In this document: one piece after another, positions 32,763 through 45,757 of the stretch
Position numbering within the stretch: position 1 is the stretch's first letter
How the letters are laid out: every line of letters starts with the position of its first letter
Source: Kalmusia sp. IMI 367209
Taxonomy: Eukaryota; Ascomycota; Dothideomycetes; Pleosporales; Didymosphaeriaceae
Assembly (NCBI GenBank): GCA_027946365.1
Contig: JAPEUQ010000001.1
Coordinates: 2,170,001-2,234,000, forward strand
DNA: 64,000 nt
Direction: 5' to 3'
The notes under the pieces: model-generated
Seen by the model: only the letters and a program-made list of their open reading frames with translations
The model's database searches: none
What the model was told of the DNA's origin: nothing
Made by a program: the position numbers and the translations under genes

Positions 32763-34064
32763 TTCAGATCAGTTGTTTTGGGGTCGAGCAGGTATGGTAG
32801 TGGAAGGTATTACCAACCGCAGCCAGATGGGTAATAGCGAGTGAAGCCATGCTTGCTGGAGTTGACCCTTCGCCGTATCCCAGACTACAGGGTCAGCCGC
32901 TCGTTGGACAGCATGTTACCTTGCCCTCAGTAGAGCCTTGCACTGTACATGTCTTCAGACTTTTCTGTGCTTAACATATATCGATGCAAGTGCTAGAGAT
33001 GAAAAGACTGCAAATCATGGTTTCCATTTGCTTGCGAACTGCACTCGACTGCATCTATAGAGCTTGGACGGTTGTATGTTCTTGTATTCAGCCTTGATAA
33101 GCGCGGTTAAATACCCCTGTTACCCCAGCATCAGCCACGAGACGGGACTTGAACGTTTCAAATTTCTAGAATTTGTGGAAACGAGGTATTGCAGCGGAGA
33201 CCCTGGCTTATGCAAGACCCCCTCGCATTCGCAGTCGATTTATAACGTACCGCGTTGCGCAGTGTACCGACGCAAACAAATGCTTTCATAAGCTGCTAAG
33301 TAGTTATCCTTAGGTCGCTACATTCACGTTCGAGCGATACGCATCTTCCAAATTCATTCAGCTGCAACGAGGAATCCATTACCGCCAAGAACGTTCGCCA
33401 ATACCTACCTTCGTCAAGAGCGAGTCCGGTGCTGCCGATAGACGGAAAAAAAGTAGACAATGGACCGTAAGCGCGAGGGGAATTCCTCCCACGTTGCGGT
33501 TAGTGATGTGAAGGATTCGACGTACAGCCAATCTGCTCCAGTATGCCGAGCGCCGGCTGACGCCATGCGACTGTTGTTTTCGTCGAATTCGTAGAGGATA
33601 GGGAAGGAGCGATGACACAGGCCGAAGGAAGGTGCACTAGCCTTCTTGAAGACTCCACCACGTGCTTGACTTGCGGGCTAAAGGGAACGCATCCGGCACC
33701 ACAAGGAACCATTCCTCCACACCTCCACTTCATCTCCAATTGAGCCTGTTTCTTGGCTTCCAGAAGATGTGTTCCTGCGTTGTGGATCGCGGCAACCCAA
33801 TCACATGCCTCTCACATCAGCTTGGGCCTGCAGGTACTGGGGTACATCTCACACATATTAAAAGCATATTGTGGCGGCCGGACCGACAGCGCAGTTTCCC
33901 CAGCCCATAGAGCGGTTCAATTATGGGGCGCTCCGACAGATGATTCTGGCCCTAGCAGGAGCGGACCTGCAGCTCTTGGAACGCATATAAATCTTCAAGG
34001 GAGCTGGTTCTTGGGAACGCTGCTCCACTCTTTCGTGCATTTTGGGGACTCAATCAGATTCACA
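32763..34064. other. Intergenic region between the hydrolase and epimerase genes
   Basis: About 1.3 kb with no supported gene. The two flanking genes are divergent. The epimerase promoter occupies roughly the last 300 bases. Confidence 0.5.
33837..33992 (+). promoter_or_regulatory. Promoter of the aldose 1-epimerase: two CreA-type sites and a TATA box
   Basis: CTGGGG at 33837-33842 and its complement CCCCAG at 33898-33903 match the SYGGRG consensus of the fungal carbon-catabolite repressor CreA/Cre1. TATAAAT at 33986-33992 lies 73 bp upstream of the ATG. The CreA consensus is short, so chance matches are possible; paired sites in the promoter of a sugar enzyme are suggestive. Confidence 0.4.
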
Positions 34065-35490
34065 ATGAAGTACTCGTGTGCTTTGCTCGCAGTCGCAGCT
34101 TCTGCAGCCGCTTTTCCGGGGAGCCACAAACCTACTAAGCCGAAGCCTGACGCGGACGGAAAATACACACTCGAAGCCCCAGGAATTAAGGCCCAGGTAC
34201 AATGCTTTCCCAATCATCATGCTTCAGCTCTCGTTCATGAATGAGACTGGACTCGCACACAAGCGAGAGCAGCCTTTTATCCACCTGACGAAAATTCGCG
34301 ACCACTTACACGAACTTACCATCTACAGTTCATCCCATATGCTGCCACACTTACGAATCTCTTTGTGAAAGGTAAGTTAGACGACCTCCATGTAGTGCCC
34401 TTAACTGACATTGATAGACAAGAATGGTGTCGAACGGGACATTGTTCTAGGATACGACAATACCTCTTACTACCGTATGTCTTCAGCTTTTGAGACTTGA
34501 TATCCCTCTGACTGCGATGAAGCTGTGGACCCTGGACACCCAGTCTACAATGCCATTCCCGGACGCTATGTTAATCGTATTGGAAACGGCACTTTCACCA
34601 TCGATGGCGTGACGTATCATACCGAGCTCAATGACGGTCCAAACACTCTTCACAGCGGAACAAACAACTGGTCTTACCGCGTGTGGAACGTCACCAATGT
34701 GACGGGCACATCGATAACGTTCTCAATTTATGATCCTGCTAATTCTACTGGCATGCCGGGCCATGTTGAAGCCAGTGTTACCTATTCTGTTTCGAAGAAT
34801 AAGTGGAGCATCGTGATGGATGCCGTCTCTCCGGATACCAAGACGCCTATCATGCTCACGCAGCACACCTACTTCCAGCTTGATGCTTTCGCGAATCCAG
34901 CCAACAGAACGATCTGGAACCATACTCTGTACGCACCCAGTGCTAAGCGCGTGCTGAAGGCGGACCAGAATGCCTTGCCCACAGGAGAGATTGCCAAAGT
35001 CACAAAGAACAGTACCGATGATTTCTGGACTGCCCCTCACCAACTCGGCTTTGCGTCTGGCAATCCTGATTTTGAGAACCACTGTGGTAATGGCTGCCAC
35101 GGATACAATGGCGCATGGGCGTTCGATGACAAGAGGAACAAGAAGGATGTTGCGCTTACTCTAAGCAGCGAGTGGAGTGGCATCAAAGCTGACCTCACCA
35201 CCGACCAGGATGCGGTTGTCCTGTATACCTGCAATTGGAACGATGGCAAGACCGAGTTCAAGAGCACACAGGGTGTTAAGGGTCAGGATAAGTTCATTCC
35301 GCGTGACGGCTGCATTGCCATCGAAGCCCAGGACTACGTTGACGGAATTAACCAGTAAGTTTCACTGCCAAGGAGTTCGTGCATTGCTAATGGCCCGCGC
35401 AGTCCTGAGTGGGGTCGCCTTGACAAGCAGATCTTTGGGCCTGGTCAGAAGTACCATTGGGCGTCTTCCTGGGAGTTTGGCACCATCTAG
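34065..35490 (+). CDS. Secreted aldose 1-epimerase (mutarotase family)
   Basis: Five exons: 34065-34196, 34329-34371, 34418-34474, 34523-35354 and 35403-35490, with introns of 132, 46, 48 and 48 nt; the sum is 384 codons (383 aa). Residues 1-17 (MKYSCALLAVAASAAAF) form a classical signal peptide. The mature part shows the galactose mutarotase pattern: HPVYNAIPGRYVNRIGNGTF, NTLHSGTNNWSYR, LTQHTYFQLDAF (general-acid His) and GCIAIEAQDYVDG (base Glu). It interconverts alpha and beta anomers of aldoses such as galactose or glucose. Several NxS/T sites fit secretion. It probably acts outside the cell or at the wall on released sugars. A TATA box lies 73 bp upstream. There are no frame problems. 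Confidence 0.9.
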
Positions 35491-36494
35491 GCGGGAAACA
35501 TGGTGAGCCAGGGGCAGCTATACCGACAGGATAAAACGAAGTAATGTTTGCCGAAGAGCAAAATCGAGCGCTCTGCTCAATGTAGTATTTGCACGCAGCG
35601 CCCAACATGGCCGCCCCAAATGATAAGGAAAAGCGACGGCCCGCTGCCAGTGCCAGTCTTACTAAGGCCTAGTGTATCTCGTCATCGATCCAGGAGCACC
35701 GTGAGCGCAAAGCCTCATTTTGGGCAGCCACGGCTTGCCTTTTGCTTTTTATGGGTCTCCCTCCACGTTCAGGGTTGCAAATTTCGTCTACATGGCTGTT
35801 GGGGCCTGGAGCTTCTTCGCAGTCTGAATGCTTCGATTGCAGCGCAGTGACTTTGTGTGGTCCCATGTACGAGATGTGAGGTGTAGAAAACGGGCGGGGC
35901 TAAGCAGAACAAGCTCCAATAAGGCGGCGGTGGCTGCGTCACAAAGCCTCCATGAGCGCGTTTGTCTTGCGTTGAGCGGCTGTTCCAGGGGCGCGACTAG
36001 CTGGCGGCGCGAACAGGGACAACAGTGTGAATTGCATGTGAGCTGGCTTTCACATCGCGCCTTTCCCCGCCGTCATTCGGCCCTATGCCGCCTACCCAGC
36101 TTCCTTGCCAAGACATACATCATCCAGGCCTCACCAGTCTGCTTGCCCACCTTAACATCCAAACACTCCGCGCTGTGCCCCGTCGATTATTCACACCCAC
36201 CCATGTTCGCGGTCGGCGTGCGACTGATGGTCCCGGCAGAAGGCATCATTGACCTTGTGAGCAGTGCCGTTCCGCATCCACGCCATTCTATCATGTCCTT
36301 GTGACACCCGTTATCTCTCCCACCCTCTACGTCCTCACAGTCGCTGCAGCCAACAGAGAAGGACAGAAATCGCGTGCTCACACAGCTGATTTGCCTCGAC
36401 CCTCGCATATTTTTACCGTTGCTCCCTCGGCCTCCTCGGCACATCTGCCATCTCCCCACCTCCCGCCGTACAACCGCAGCGATACGTGATTGCA
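35491..36494. other. Intergenic region upstream of SIP5
   Basis: About 1 kb between the epimerase stop and the Sip5 start. No supported gene. The last ~200 bases are C/T-rich and probably form the Sip5 promoter and leader. Confidence 0.5.
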
Positions 36495-39216
36495 ATGGGA
36501 AACAGCCAGGCAAAAGAGTCGCGGCCCGGCTCATCTCGGGGTCACGGGCGGCCGTCGAATCATCGCCGACCTAGCTCACCCACGGCATCCGGTCCCGAGG
36601 AAGCATCAAGGCACGCCAGGTCCGGTAGCGGCGTGTACAGCTCACGAAACGGACGAGGAAGCAGACCAGACCTTTCTTTCCTAGGCATTGGGAGCAACTC
36701 TGAGCGCGACCCTGCGTTAGAGCCCAGGCGCGAAACGAAAGCAGAGCGGGAGGCGCGGAAGCTGGAGAAGGAGCGGCAGCAGCGGGCGCAAGATCGGGAG
36801 CGAAGCATCCGCGAGGAGGGTGTGGATGGCGGCTATCTGGTTACATTGGGTACCTACACCGGTCCGGAGGACTTTAGCAAGCCTGTGGTCCGGCAATTGC
36901 AGGTATGCGCTTCTGACCCTGTGTACTTCTCGCATCTCACATACTTCTAGGTGGAACGACGGCTCGCTCCTTTCTGGAAGGGACTCAACGATCATGAAGA
37001 CACATGGACGGAGCACCAGATTGTTTCCGTGGTCAATGGAAAACCCCTCCCCGCGCCCGACGAGATACCGGAGGAAGAATCACCTCGGCCGAACAACCTC
37101 AGTACTGAGTGGAATCCACGCAGCTCAAACCAAAATATAAATAGTCTAACGGTCCCCATGGGCGGGCGCTCTATGTCTCAGGCTTCCGACCGCTCAGCGA
37201 ACCTGAATGCGTCACACCCGGCTTTCTCGCTCCCCTCACCAACGTCTCCAATAGCTGCGTCACCTTCCTCGACTCCATTCTTTCGCGGCCGGGCTAAGAC
37301 TCTGGCCGCTCTCACAACAGGTTCCCGCAACAATTCACAGACTGAAATGACACCACAGGAAGTCCAGCTTCCAAAAGACCCCTATGTGAACGGCCAGCGC
37401 ATCGAGGTGTTTCTGTACAAGAATGCCTCGGAAGTGTCCTATCTGCTTCCTCTACTACCCTCCATATCTGAACAAAACCCGGTGTTGCGACCAACCCATC
37501 TGCTCGGAATGCTTCGTGCAAATCAAGCGACCAGATCCTCATCCACCAGAGCATCATGATTCCAACGATGCGAGCAGTACCCCAGCAGAGCCTCAAGAGG
37601 ACGGCATGTTGGTGTCAGAGCCAGCCTGCTGCCCGTTCTGTGTGCAACCCGAATTTGGCATCACTTACGAGCCACCTCCATTCAGGCGAGGATTGGTCTT
37701 TGCTAATGCAGGCCAATACCCGCTTGCAAATGCAGCTTCTGCGATGTCATCGACCTCTTCCCTCAACTCTCAAGGACTCACTTCGCCTGGTCGGAGAAGA
37801 GCGGCGTCTCTTGCAGCCACTGACGCATCAGTCATTACAACAGATCGTGTTCGGCCTGACTGGGCAAAGAAATTGGCTGATGCGAGAGCCCATGCCCTGC
37901 GAAGGGCAGCCGCTGCCACGGCCCTGCATAATGCCGCTTACATGATGGGCAACATCCAGTCAGATAGCCGTGGTTTCGGTCTCGGGAGGCGGCGACGGAC
38001 AATGTTCAGCAACGATAGCGCCAGTAGTAGTGGTAATGGGACTCCTCGTGGCGACATCAACAATTTGCTTGCAGCGGCGGCAGCACAAGGATCTTCAAAT
38101 CGCAATGACGGTCAGAACGATTTGACTTCTGGCCGACAAAGTTCCAGGCGAGGTAACAGGCTTGAGGACTTGGAGGACCTCATGATGATGGAAGCTATAA
38201 GGCTGAGTCTCGCTGCTGAAGAAGAACGCAAAAAGAAGGAAGAGAAGGAGGCTGCTAAAGAAGCAAAAAAGGAAGAGAAAAAGAAGGCTAAGGAAGCAAA
38301 GAAGGCAGAGAAAGCTGCGCGAAAGAGCGGGTTCTTCATGGGTTCATCTCAGGATGGCGCTGAAGATGACATAGGCGCCAGTGCCTCCTCAGCTGGAGGC
38401 AAAGGAAAAGCAGTCGATCGATCTGGAGGATACGGAGGTTTCAATCCTTTGAATGAGCCGACATCCACACTTAATGCTTCGTCTTCCAGGGATGACCCAC
38501 AAAAGCATTTGGAGCAAAGTCGATCGACGTTGAACACTTCCTTACAGAGGGATGTTAGCAGTACAGGAAGCCCACCTTCTGCTGATGTCTTTGGCGAACA
38601 GCCATCTCACCGTTCGGCTTTACGTAACCTCTCGAACGCCTCATCTTCCGCTTCCTCATTTGCTGAATCACTTCAAGGATCACTTCAGAACGAGAGTCAT
38701 GGGAATTTCGGAGCGTCGACGTCATCTTTTGGCCCAAGCCCGAATGCTTCGGGTATCAGCTTAGGTGTAGATGACACCCCACCTCAAGGAACACCTGGCA
38801 CTGAACCTATGTTCAACTTCAGGAGTCTAGCAGAGGTCATCACGAAAGAGGACAGGAAGGACGGAGACGAAGCACAACACATCGAGAATGTTGCAGAAGG
38901 CAAAGCTACTACTGGCTCTAGAGATACTCAAGTATCTATGCCAACAAATACGAATGGTGATCGCACCATAACACCACCCAAGATCGCGATAGAACCGCCA
39001 CAGGCTCCTAAACTGCCCGAGCTGGAACCCATGTCACCATTAGACGCAAGCGTAGCGACACTCAAGCCAGGTGATTCCTCATTAGACGACGATGACGAAA
39101 TCGAGCCCGCTCCTCGCATCGAAGCCGTCCCAAACAACTCCAGCGATCTCGATCATAAGCACATCGGAAACGTGAGCATGGTGGACCGCATAGGGCAACA
39201 GCAACCTACGCAGTAA
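36495..39216 (+). CDS. SIP5: Sip5-like RING/zinc-finger protein, frame broken by one excess base near 37431-37434
   Basis: Exon 1 36495-36902, a 48-nt intron (36903-36950), and exon 2 36951-39216; the sum of 2,674 nt is 3n+1, so about 890 aa after one base is discounted. The N terminus MGNSQAKES has a potential N-myristoylation signal (MGxxxS-like). Around residues 110-150 lies [18 protein letters not shown] and [23 protein letters not shown], typical of Sip5. The zinc-binding core follows: [21 protein letters not shown] then [12 protein letters not shown] and CCPFC. The rest is low-complexity with a Glu/Lys/Ala coiled coil (about 580-620). Yeast Sip5 bridges the Snf1 kinase and Reg1/Glc7 phosphatase in glucose signalling (family knowledge). 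The break lies between [11 protein letters not shown] and [10 protein letters not shown] at TCGGAAGTGTCC, with no intron signals. Confidence 0.87.
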
Positions 39217-40428
39217 CTGTTTCATTTGTCATTCTTTTTATTCATTGCATTTTGGCGTTGATCTCATATCGTGTTTCCTCGGCGCAGTGGATTTGGCTGT
39301 TGGTTTCGGCGGCCCTTGTCGTTCTCCCTCAATATTTGATCCAGTCTCTTACTACATAACCCCTCTCATATATTTAGTGTTTTATCTTTTCAACCGGTCA
39401 TTCGGGGCATCGGGATGGTGGGATGCATAGGGACATATCACAATCTTAGGGTAGTCCGTCATTGCTGTTGCGTGGGACGGGCGGCGTACTGTTGTTTGAC
39501 GGGTCACGGCTGTGGGAGGAGCTGGGTCACGACGCTGAGATGATGCATTGGCACTTCTGCGATTAGAGAGGACACAACTCGAATATGAAAGTTACATGGT
39601 TGAACGCATATGAAGTGTGGATTGTGTTAGCCCGCTTTGGCATTTCTTTTGCTCCCGAGAGTATGATATGATGGTCTTATGGATCGCTTGTCTTTCAATT
39701 GAGATAGGTTCTCTATGTTGATTGTGAAAGCTTTTGTGGAAGAAGTTTACTGTCTTGGAATAGACTGACGCTATTGAGAGGGTTGATATGTTGGATAGGT
39801 TTTTGGTGGCTGAAAAGCCATGACTATCTTCCACATTTCTTATTTCAGGATATATATTTTTTCATGAATAGTGTACGTTGCATTATTACGGGAGCACAGT
39901 GAAGCCTTGAGGGACAACACATAGAAGGGTACCAATATATTGGCTAATTCGCCTAAATCATATCCATCTCTTCAACACATGGAACACGTACCACTCTACT
40001 ATACCATACAGTGAGTTCCATCACGCAGGCTGACCGTCTTATACTCTTTACGATATCATATGCGTCCTCCAAAGAATGGTAGACTCACAAAATGTGAAAC
40101 AAGAGGTGGAGATACTCGCGACCATGGGCCGCGGAATAGAGACCAAACAAGCACAGGCCGTTGGATGGGATCTTTGTATTCAAATCGCCCAATGTCCCTT
40201 GATTACTGACAATGATCGATGCGCCTATACAAACACCATAACTCTGAGTCGACGCGTTATAAGCATGGTCTAGAAGAATAAACGCCGTTCCGCGATATGT
40301 GGGAGTCATTTGGGTGCGCGTAAAAACCGTTAGTCGTATTGCTCTTCCAGAGTGTCCTAGGTGAGGTCACTAGGTGTTGCCCTGGTATTGCCTTGAGATC
40401 ACCCTAAAGCGCTCTGCATTCGCCAGAG
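39217..40428. other. Convergent intergenic region
   Basis: 1.2 kb between the 3' ends of SIP5 and the DUF7918-type gene. AT-rich in places (for example 39840-39870). No supported gene. Confidence 0.55.
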
Positions 40429-42326
40429 TCACAACTCGTCGTCTTCCTCCATCTTAGTTTCTACAATGCTCGGAGTGGGAACATTGCCCTCGGAGTTGCC
40501 CCGCTCTTTTTGTGCATTTGCGAGCGTGGCACCTAAGCTTCTGCGAACCCCTTCGTCGAAGCCAGGCAACGAGGCGCGCTGCTTCTTGAATGGTGAACCG
40601 ACACTGCTTTCCGTGCCCAGGTCTGGAATAGAGGGATTTGACGGTGGTTGATGCGTCTGTGGTGGCTTCATTATTTGACACGGGCGTGCCCGAGATAGGT
40701 GACCCCGAAGCGCCTCGGTTCGTAGGGTCCGCTGTCCGATTGAGCGGTTCCGCAGAATGTTGACGTTTTAGCTGTATAATTTAGTAAAATAATCACACGT
40801 AACCAATTGGGCCTAACCTTGATTTTCCGAACGCCCTCTTCCAGCTCGCCCTCACGCAGAGCATCCTCAGGAGACAACAACCCTTTGCTCGGATCTTTGT
40901 CATCGTCTATCTCTTCCGCCTTTTTGGCATCGTCTTCGTCGTCAGCTTCGCTGTCCATATCATCCTCGCCGCGCTTCTTCTTGGTCTCTTTCTGCGACGA
41001 ATCTCGATAACCGGCAAAGTTTTTGGTCCCTGCTGCAGCATTGAGCGGTTTCAATGCGCTTAGATCTAGACCTCCAGACTTTCTCCTCGGGGCTTCGGAA
41101 GATACCTTAGCCTTTTCTGGAGTAAGAATTCCCATTTTTCGAAGTTGACCTAACATGTTTTAGCTTCGGATGTAGAATAATCCTGTTACCACTTACGCTC
41201 TCCGCGATACAAGAAAGTGAAGACAGCATATGGCTTGTCTGGAGGATCTATGCCCGTTACTGTCTGGGTGCTGATAGACTTCGGATCTAGTGTCTTTGGC
41301 TTCGCAAAGCTCGTGGTGTGATCTGCATCGCCGCCGTCGCCGCCCCCGTTCTGAGCCGTGTTTTCATCGTCATCATGTGCATCAAACTGTGGAGAGTATT
41401 CGCCGCGCTTAATCTCGCCACTTGCGAGGACGCGGAAGAGGGCGACTTTGATCTGACCTGCGGCCTCAGGCTGTGGTGGCTCGTCATCCGAGTCTGAATC
41501 CGAGGTAAAGAATTCGTCGTTCCCCGAGAGTGACTCCACTGGCGCATCCTGATTCTCGCCGTACCGTAGCACCCCGTTCTGCGAGTCTTCGTCGTTGGCC
41601 TGGCCCTCTCTCCGCTTCCTCCGCTTCTTCTCAAGGCGCTGCTTCCGTCGCTCAATCGTGGCCGCGACATCCTTACCTTCAAGATCTAGGCCATTGAGCC
41701 ACCGCTCCAGTCCGACTTCGCGGAACAGGAATTCGCGCTCTGCCAGCCCTCCGCCCTCAGACGCAGGAACACTAACCCATCGCGAGTTCACCCACGTCTC
41801 CTCCCCACGCCTCAAGAGGGTCGCCACTTCCTCCTTTACCCTCCCATCGAAGTAGATGTATGCGGCGATAGTCTCGTTCGGCGAAGAGGTGAGGGCCTTG
41901 TAGGGTGCGATTACCGTGCCATTTTTGTTGCGCTCATCACCGAAGCCGGGTGCACCGCTAACAAGTTTGGGTCGTGGATGGGGGTCATCGGGCGTCGCTT
42001 TCGGTGTCGAGTATGGGACGTGGAGGCCGGGTGTGAGAAGCGTTATCGAGATGGCGAAGGTCGACTGTTCCGGTTTGGTCGCACCCGCGGGGACCTTTGC
42101 TGGAGGCACGGGGATGTAGGAGGTGATGCGGTGGGCCCTATTATGCTTTTGTATGGAGTACTCGGGGAGGGGACCGTTCGGAGTGTCTAGGTTCACGTTA
42201 GAAAGATAGGCGCAATGCAGGCTAGGGTCACTTTACGTATGGATACAGCCTATGGTGAGAGCACAGTCAGTGACGTCAGATGGGCTAGAAGTGGATGCTA
42301 CATACCAAGCCCAAGAAGCAAGGCAT
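40429..42326 (-). CDS. DUF7918-type nuclear protein with a 13-nt microexon and one excess base near 40640-40690
   Basis: Minus strand, five exons: 42326-42306, 42249-42237 (13 nt), 42186-41197, 41149-40818 and 40771-40429, with introns of 56, 50, 47 and 46 nt. The sum of 1,699 nt is 3n+1, about 565 aa after one base is discounted. The joined start reads MPCFLGLAVSIHTPNGPLPEY. The middle has IAAYIYFDGRVKEEV and REFLFREVGLERWL, and the end of the domain reads KPYAVFTFLYRGERQLRKMG, the pattern of the fungal DUF7918 domain. It is followed by a Lys/Asp/Glu-rich charged region and a C terminus SPFKKQRASLPGFDEGVRRS. Role unknown; charge and composition suggest the nucleus. The reading shifts between KLKRQHSAEPLNRTADPTNR and PSNPSIPDLGTESSVGS. 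Confidence 0.75.
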
Positions 42327-43032
42327 TGTTGCGTTGGATGTGTTTGTGCGCGGAGGACGCCGCCGTGGTAGTCGGTGGACAGCGCGGTAGGGAGCTTTCC
42401 AAGTGGATTGGAGAGATAGGGTCGACACGGCTCGCGCCAAGCGCAGCGAGAGGTCTTTTGGGGAGAGAAGCTATCGTTATCCAAGCAGCTATCGGGTGGA
42501 TTCTGGGCTGGATTTATTGTTCTGGCGAGGGGACGGTGAGCCGCGCAGTGTACCCGCAGGGCTGAACCACGAGATGGAGGCTTGGCACGTGGTGATTGCG
42601 GGCGGTGGACAGGACTCGGGATCAGAGCATGCCTAGCAAGCTGCAAACATTCGGTGTCATGTTCTGGCGAGGGCTGCGAGTTGTTGTCGAGAGGCACAGA
42701 GCTCTGCAGGTGTGTAGGCTCCTACGCAGCCAATCGCAGCCCACTCGCTAAACCCACCCCGCATTGCCGCCCGTGTCTCCATCGTGTCCTACCACGTCCG
42801 CCCTCTCGACGCGCACGCCGCCCGTAGCTTTCGCAGGGCTACATGTCCTATCACGATGATTGCATATATCGACGAGCTGCCTCAGACGGGACTAGCCTTC
42901 TACGCTGTTTTCCTACAATGATCCTTGTACTGGCCCTGATGCATATCTTTACTACACTATAGCCCGAACAAATGCACTGTCTCCATGATACGATATAACA
43001 CATGTATACAAAATCCGTTCAAGTAACTCCCT
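42327..43032. other. Intergenic region
   Basis: About 700 bases between the start of the DUF7918-type gene (minus) and the 3' end of the HAD gene (minus). It probably holds the former's promoter. No other supported feature. Confidence 0.5.
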
Positions 43033-44091
43033 CTATTTCTCTTCCGGACTCCACGCTGCCAGCCCGCCGAGACTGTCCGTTACCTTGACTTCCCTCATCT
43101 CACCATTCTTGAAGGTGACCTTCTTCCTTTCCACTAGTGCTCCCCGTGCTCTCTGCAACACATCAATCCCACACTCTTCTTTGACGTCCTTTCTACCCCG
43201 CTGTCGATCTATAAGAATAGCGTTCCAGCCTGCTCTTTCCGCCCCAAAGTAGTCTTTCTCGAGTGTATCACCGACGTAAAGCCTCTCGTAGTCATCCACA
43301 GACGCTGACTTCGACGAGGCATTGCCCGCTAATGTCTCCTTGAGCATCTGCGTTGCAGCATCAAAGATGCGATGGTCGGGCTTCTCGTAGCCAACATCGT
43401 ATGAGAGTACGACGAAGCTGATATCGTCTTCCACTGTGGCTTCTGAAATACGTTGAGTGGGCGTGCCCACGCGTCTAGGTCCGACTTTTAGGCCGAAAGA
43501 AGACAGGATAGATGGGACACGGTCATCAGAGTTTGTGATAATACCAACGACGGTCTTCTCCCAGCCCCAGGGGGATTCATGCCGGCGTTTGTGGCGGGGC
43601 AATCCGAGCATTTGGAAGAAAGGCTTGACGTCTGGGAACAGGGTGTAGCCTTCTTGGCTTGAATAGCGGGTCAGAAGTTCTGATACGAGGGCATCTGGTA
43701 CTTCTTGCTGAGGTTTTAGAAACGACTCGAAAGTTCCTCTAATAACCTTTGCAGAATGTCAGTGATAAGAAGCGGGATGGATTGGTGCATGTACGTTTGC
43801 CCACCATTTCTCCGCACCCAACCCCGTTGCTTTGCCATAGTTCGGGTTTCGAGCTATTTCCTTTTTATAAGCCTGGCGGAAAGCTCTCTGAACCGGCTCA
43901 TAATCTTTTTCCTTCCATTGTTCTTGAGACTTTTGGGCGCAAGCTGCATCCCATACGCAGTCTATACCGTGCTGCTGTGCCGCATATGCATACGCCAGAG
44001 GCACTGGAATGGTAGGTCTATACAGTGTGTCAAATGCATCGAACGCCAGTAACAAGTTCTTCTTGCGTGCCAATGGCCGCGTGGACTGCAT
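43033..44091 (-). CDS. HAD-superfamily hydrolase (HDHD3-like)
   Basis: Minus strand, two exons 44091-43795 and 43746-43033 with a 48-nt... GT..AG intron at 43747-43794; the sum is 337 codons (336 aa). The four HAD motifs are visible: motif I LLLAFDAFDTLYRP with the nucleophile Asp, motif II GIITNSDDR, motif III YEKPDHRIF with Lys, and motif IV YVGDTLEKDYFGAERAGW. The cap region WEKDYEPVQRAF-like segment and NYGKATGLGAEKWWANVIRG resemble the HDHD3 subgroup, whose physiological substrate is unknown. An in-frame ATG at 44190 would add 33 residues ([17 protein letters not shown]), possibly a mitochondrial presequence. It shares a short divergent promoter with DPM1. No frame break. Confidence 0.85.
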
Positions 44092-45063
<972 letters not shown>

Positions 45064-45757
45064 GGAGGGCTCTGCATTGCGTCGGCGTTGGTTGGATACG
45101 GGCATTATTGGAGCTGGATGGCTGCTGAGAGATATCCAAAAGGCAGGCAAAGGTGACATTAGGTTCATTCACTTTATGTTACCTCACTTCACTTCGCAGT
45201 TTTTCACCTTTTCAAATTATGTCCCAGATATCTATTAATTGAGCTATTCCACCCTCCGCGCTCTCTTGTCCTCTCGGAGATCCGTGTCTACATATTGTGC
45301 TGAAGAATTTGGAGACAGGTTCTATTCGAGGCTGAATCACGGTCGCACCGGACCCACGATCTCGAAATCGAAGTTCTTGAATAGCTCATGCTGCAGTACG
45401 GTAGAAGGAAAACAAAACTACTGTGAGCAGTGTCTTGCGACAGGGAAATGCTGCGTACCCGAAGTCACCCCAGGACGCATGATACAATCGCCATCGGTAT
45501 CGAAACTGGTATTCATACATGACGTCGTCACTCTCACTCGCCATTCTCACTTCACTATCAGTTCACGCGACTCTGTTTCCATACTGCCAAGGCGCTCGAG
45601 CTTTGTCTTCTACTTCTGCTCCGTGCTCTACAGTTTGACCAGCCACTGTTCGCAACGTTCAACCTCGCACCTGATGGCGATGTCTCTATTGAACTCTACA
45701 ACTAATGCCAAGAGGGAGCAGACGCTTAAGCTATATGTACATCACGCCCGCCCATGA
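45064..45757. other. Intergenic region with an unsupported open frame
   Basis: A plus-strand frame of about 170 codons (45239-45757) runs up to the BTB start codon, its TGA directly abutting the next ATG. It has no ATG at its upstream end in a good context, no domain I recognise, and a Ser/Cys-rich composition. Probably leader/promoter DNA of the BTB gene, but a short gene cannot be excluded. Confidence 0.45.

Noticed and set aside
17550..41150. Introns as the explanation of the frame breaks
   Set aside because: At the breaks there is no GT..AG pair that removes 3n+1 bases without deleting conserved residues, and the flanks are contiguous in the families.
45239..45757. Open frame abutting the short BTB gene
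   Set aside because: It begins without an ATG in good context and shows no recognisable content; the TGA-ATG contact looks accidental.
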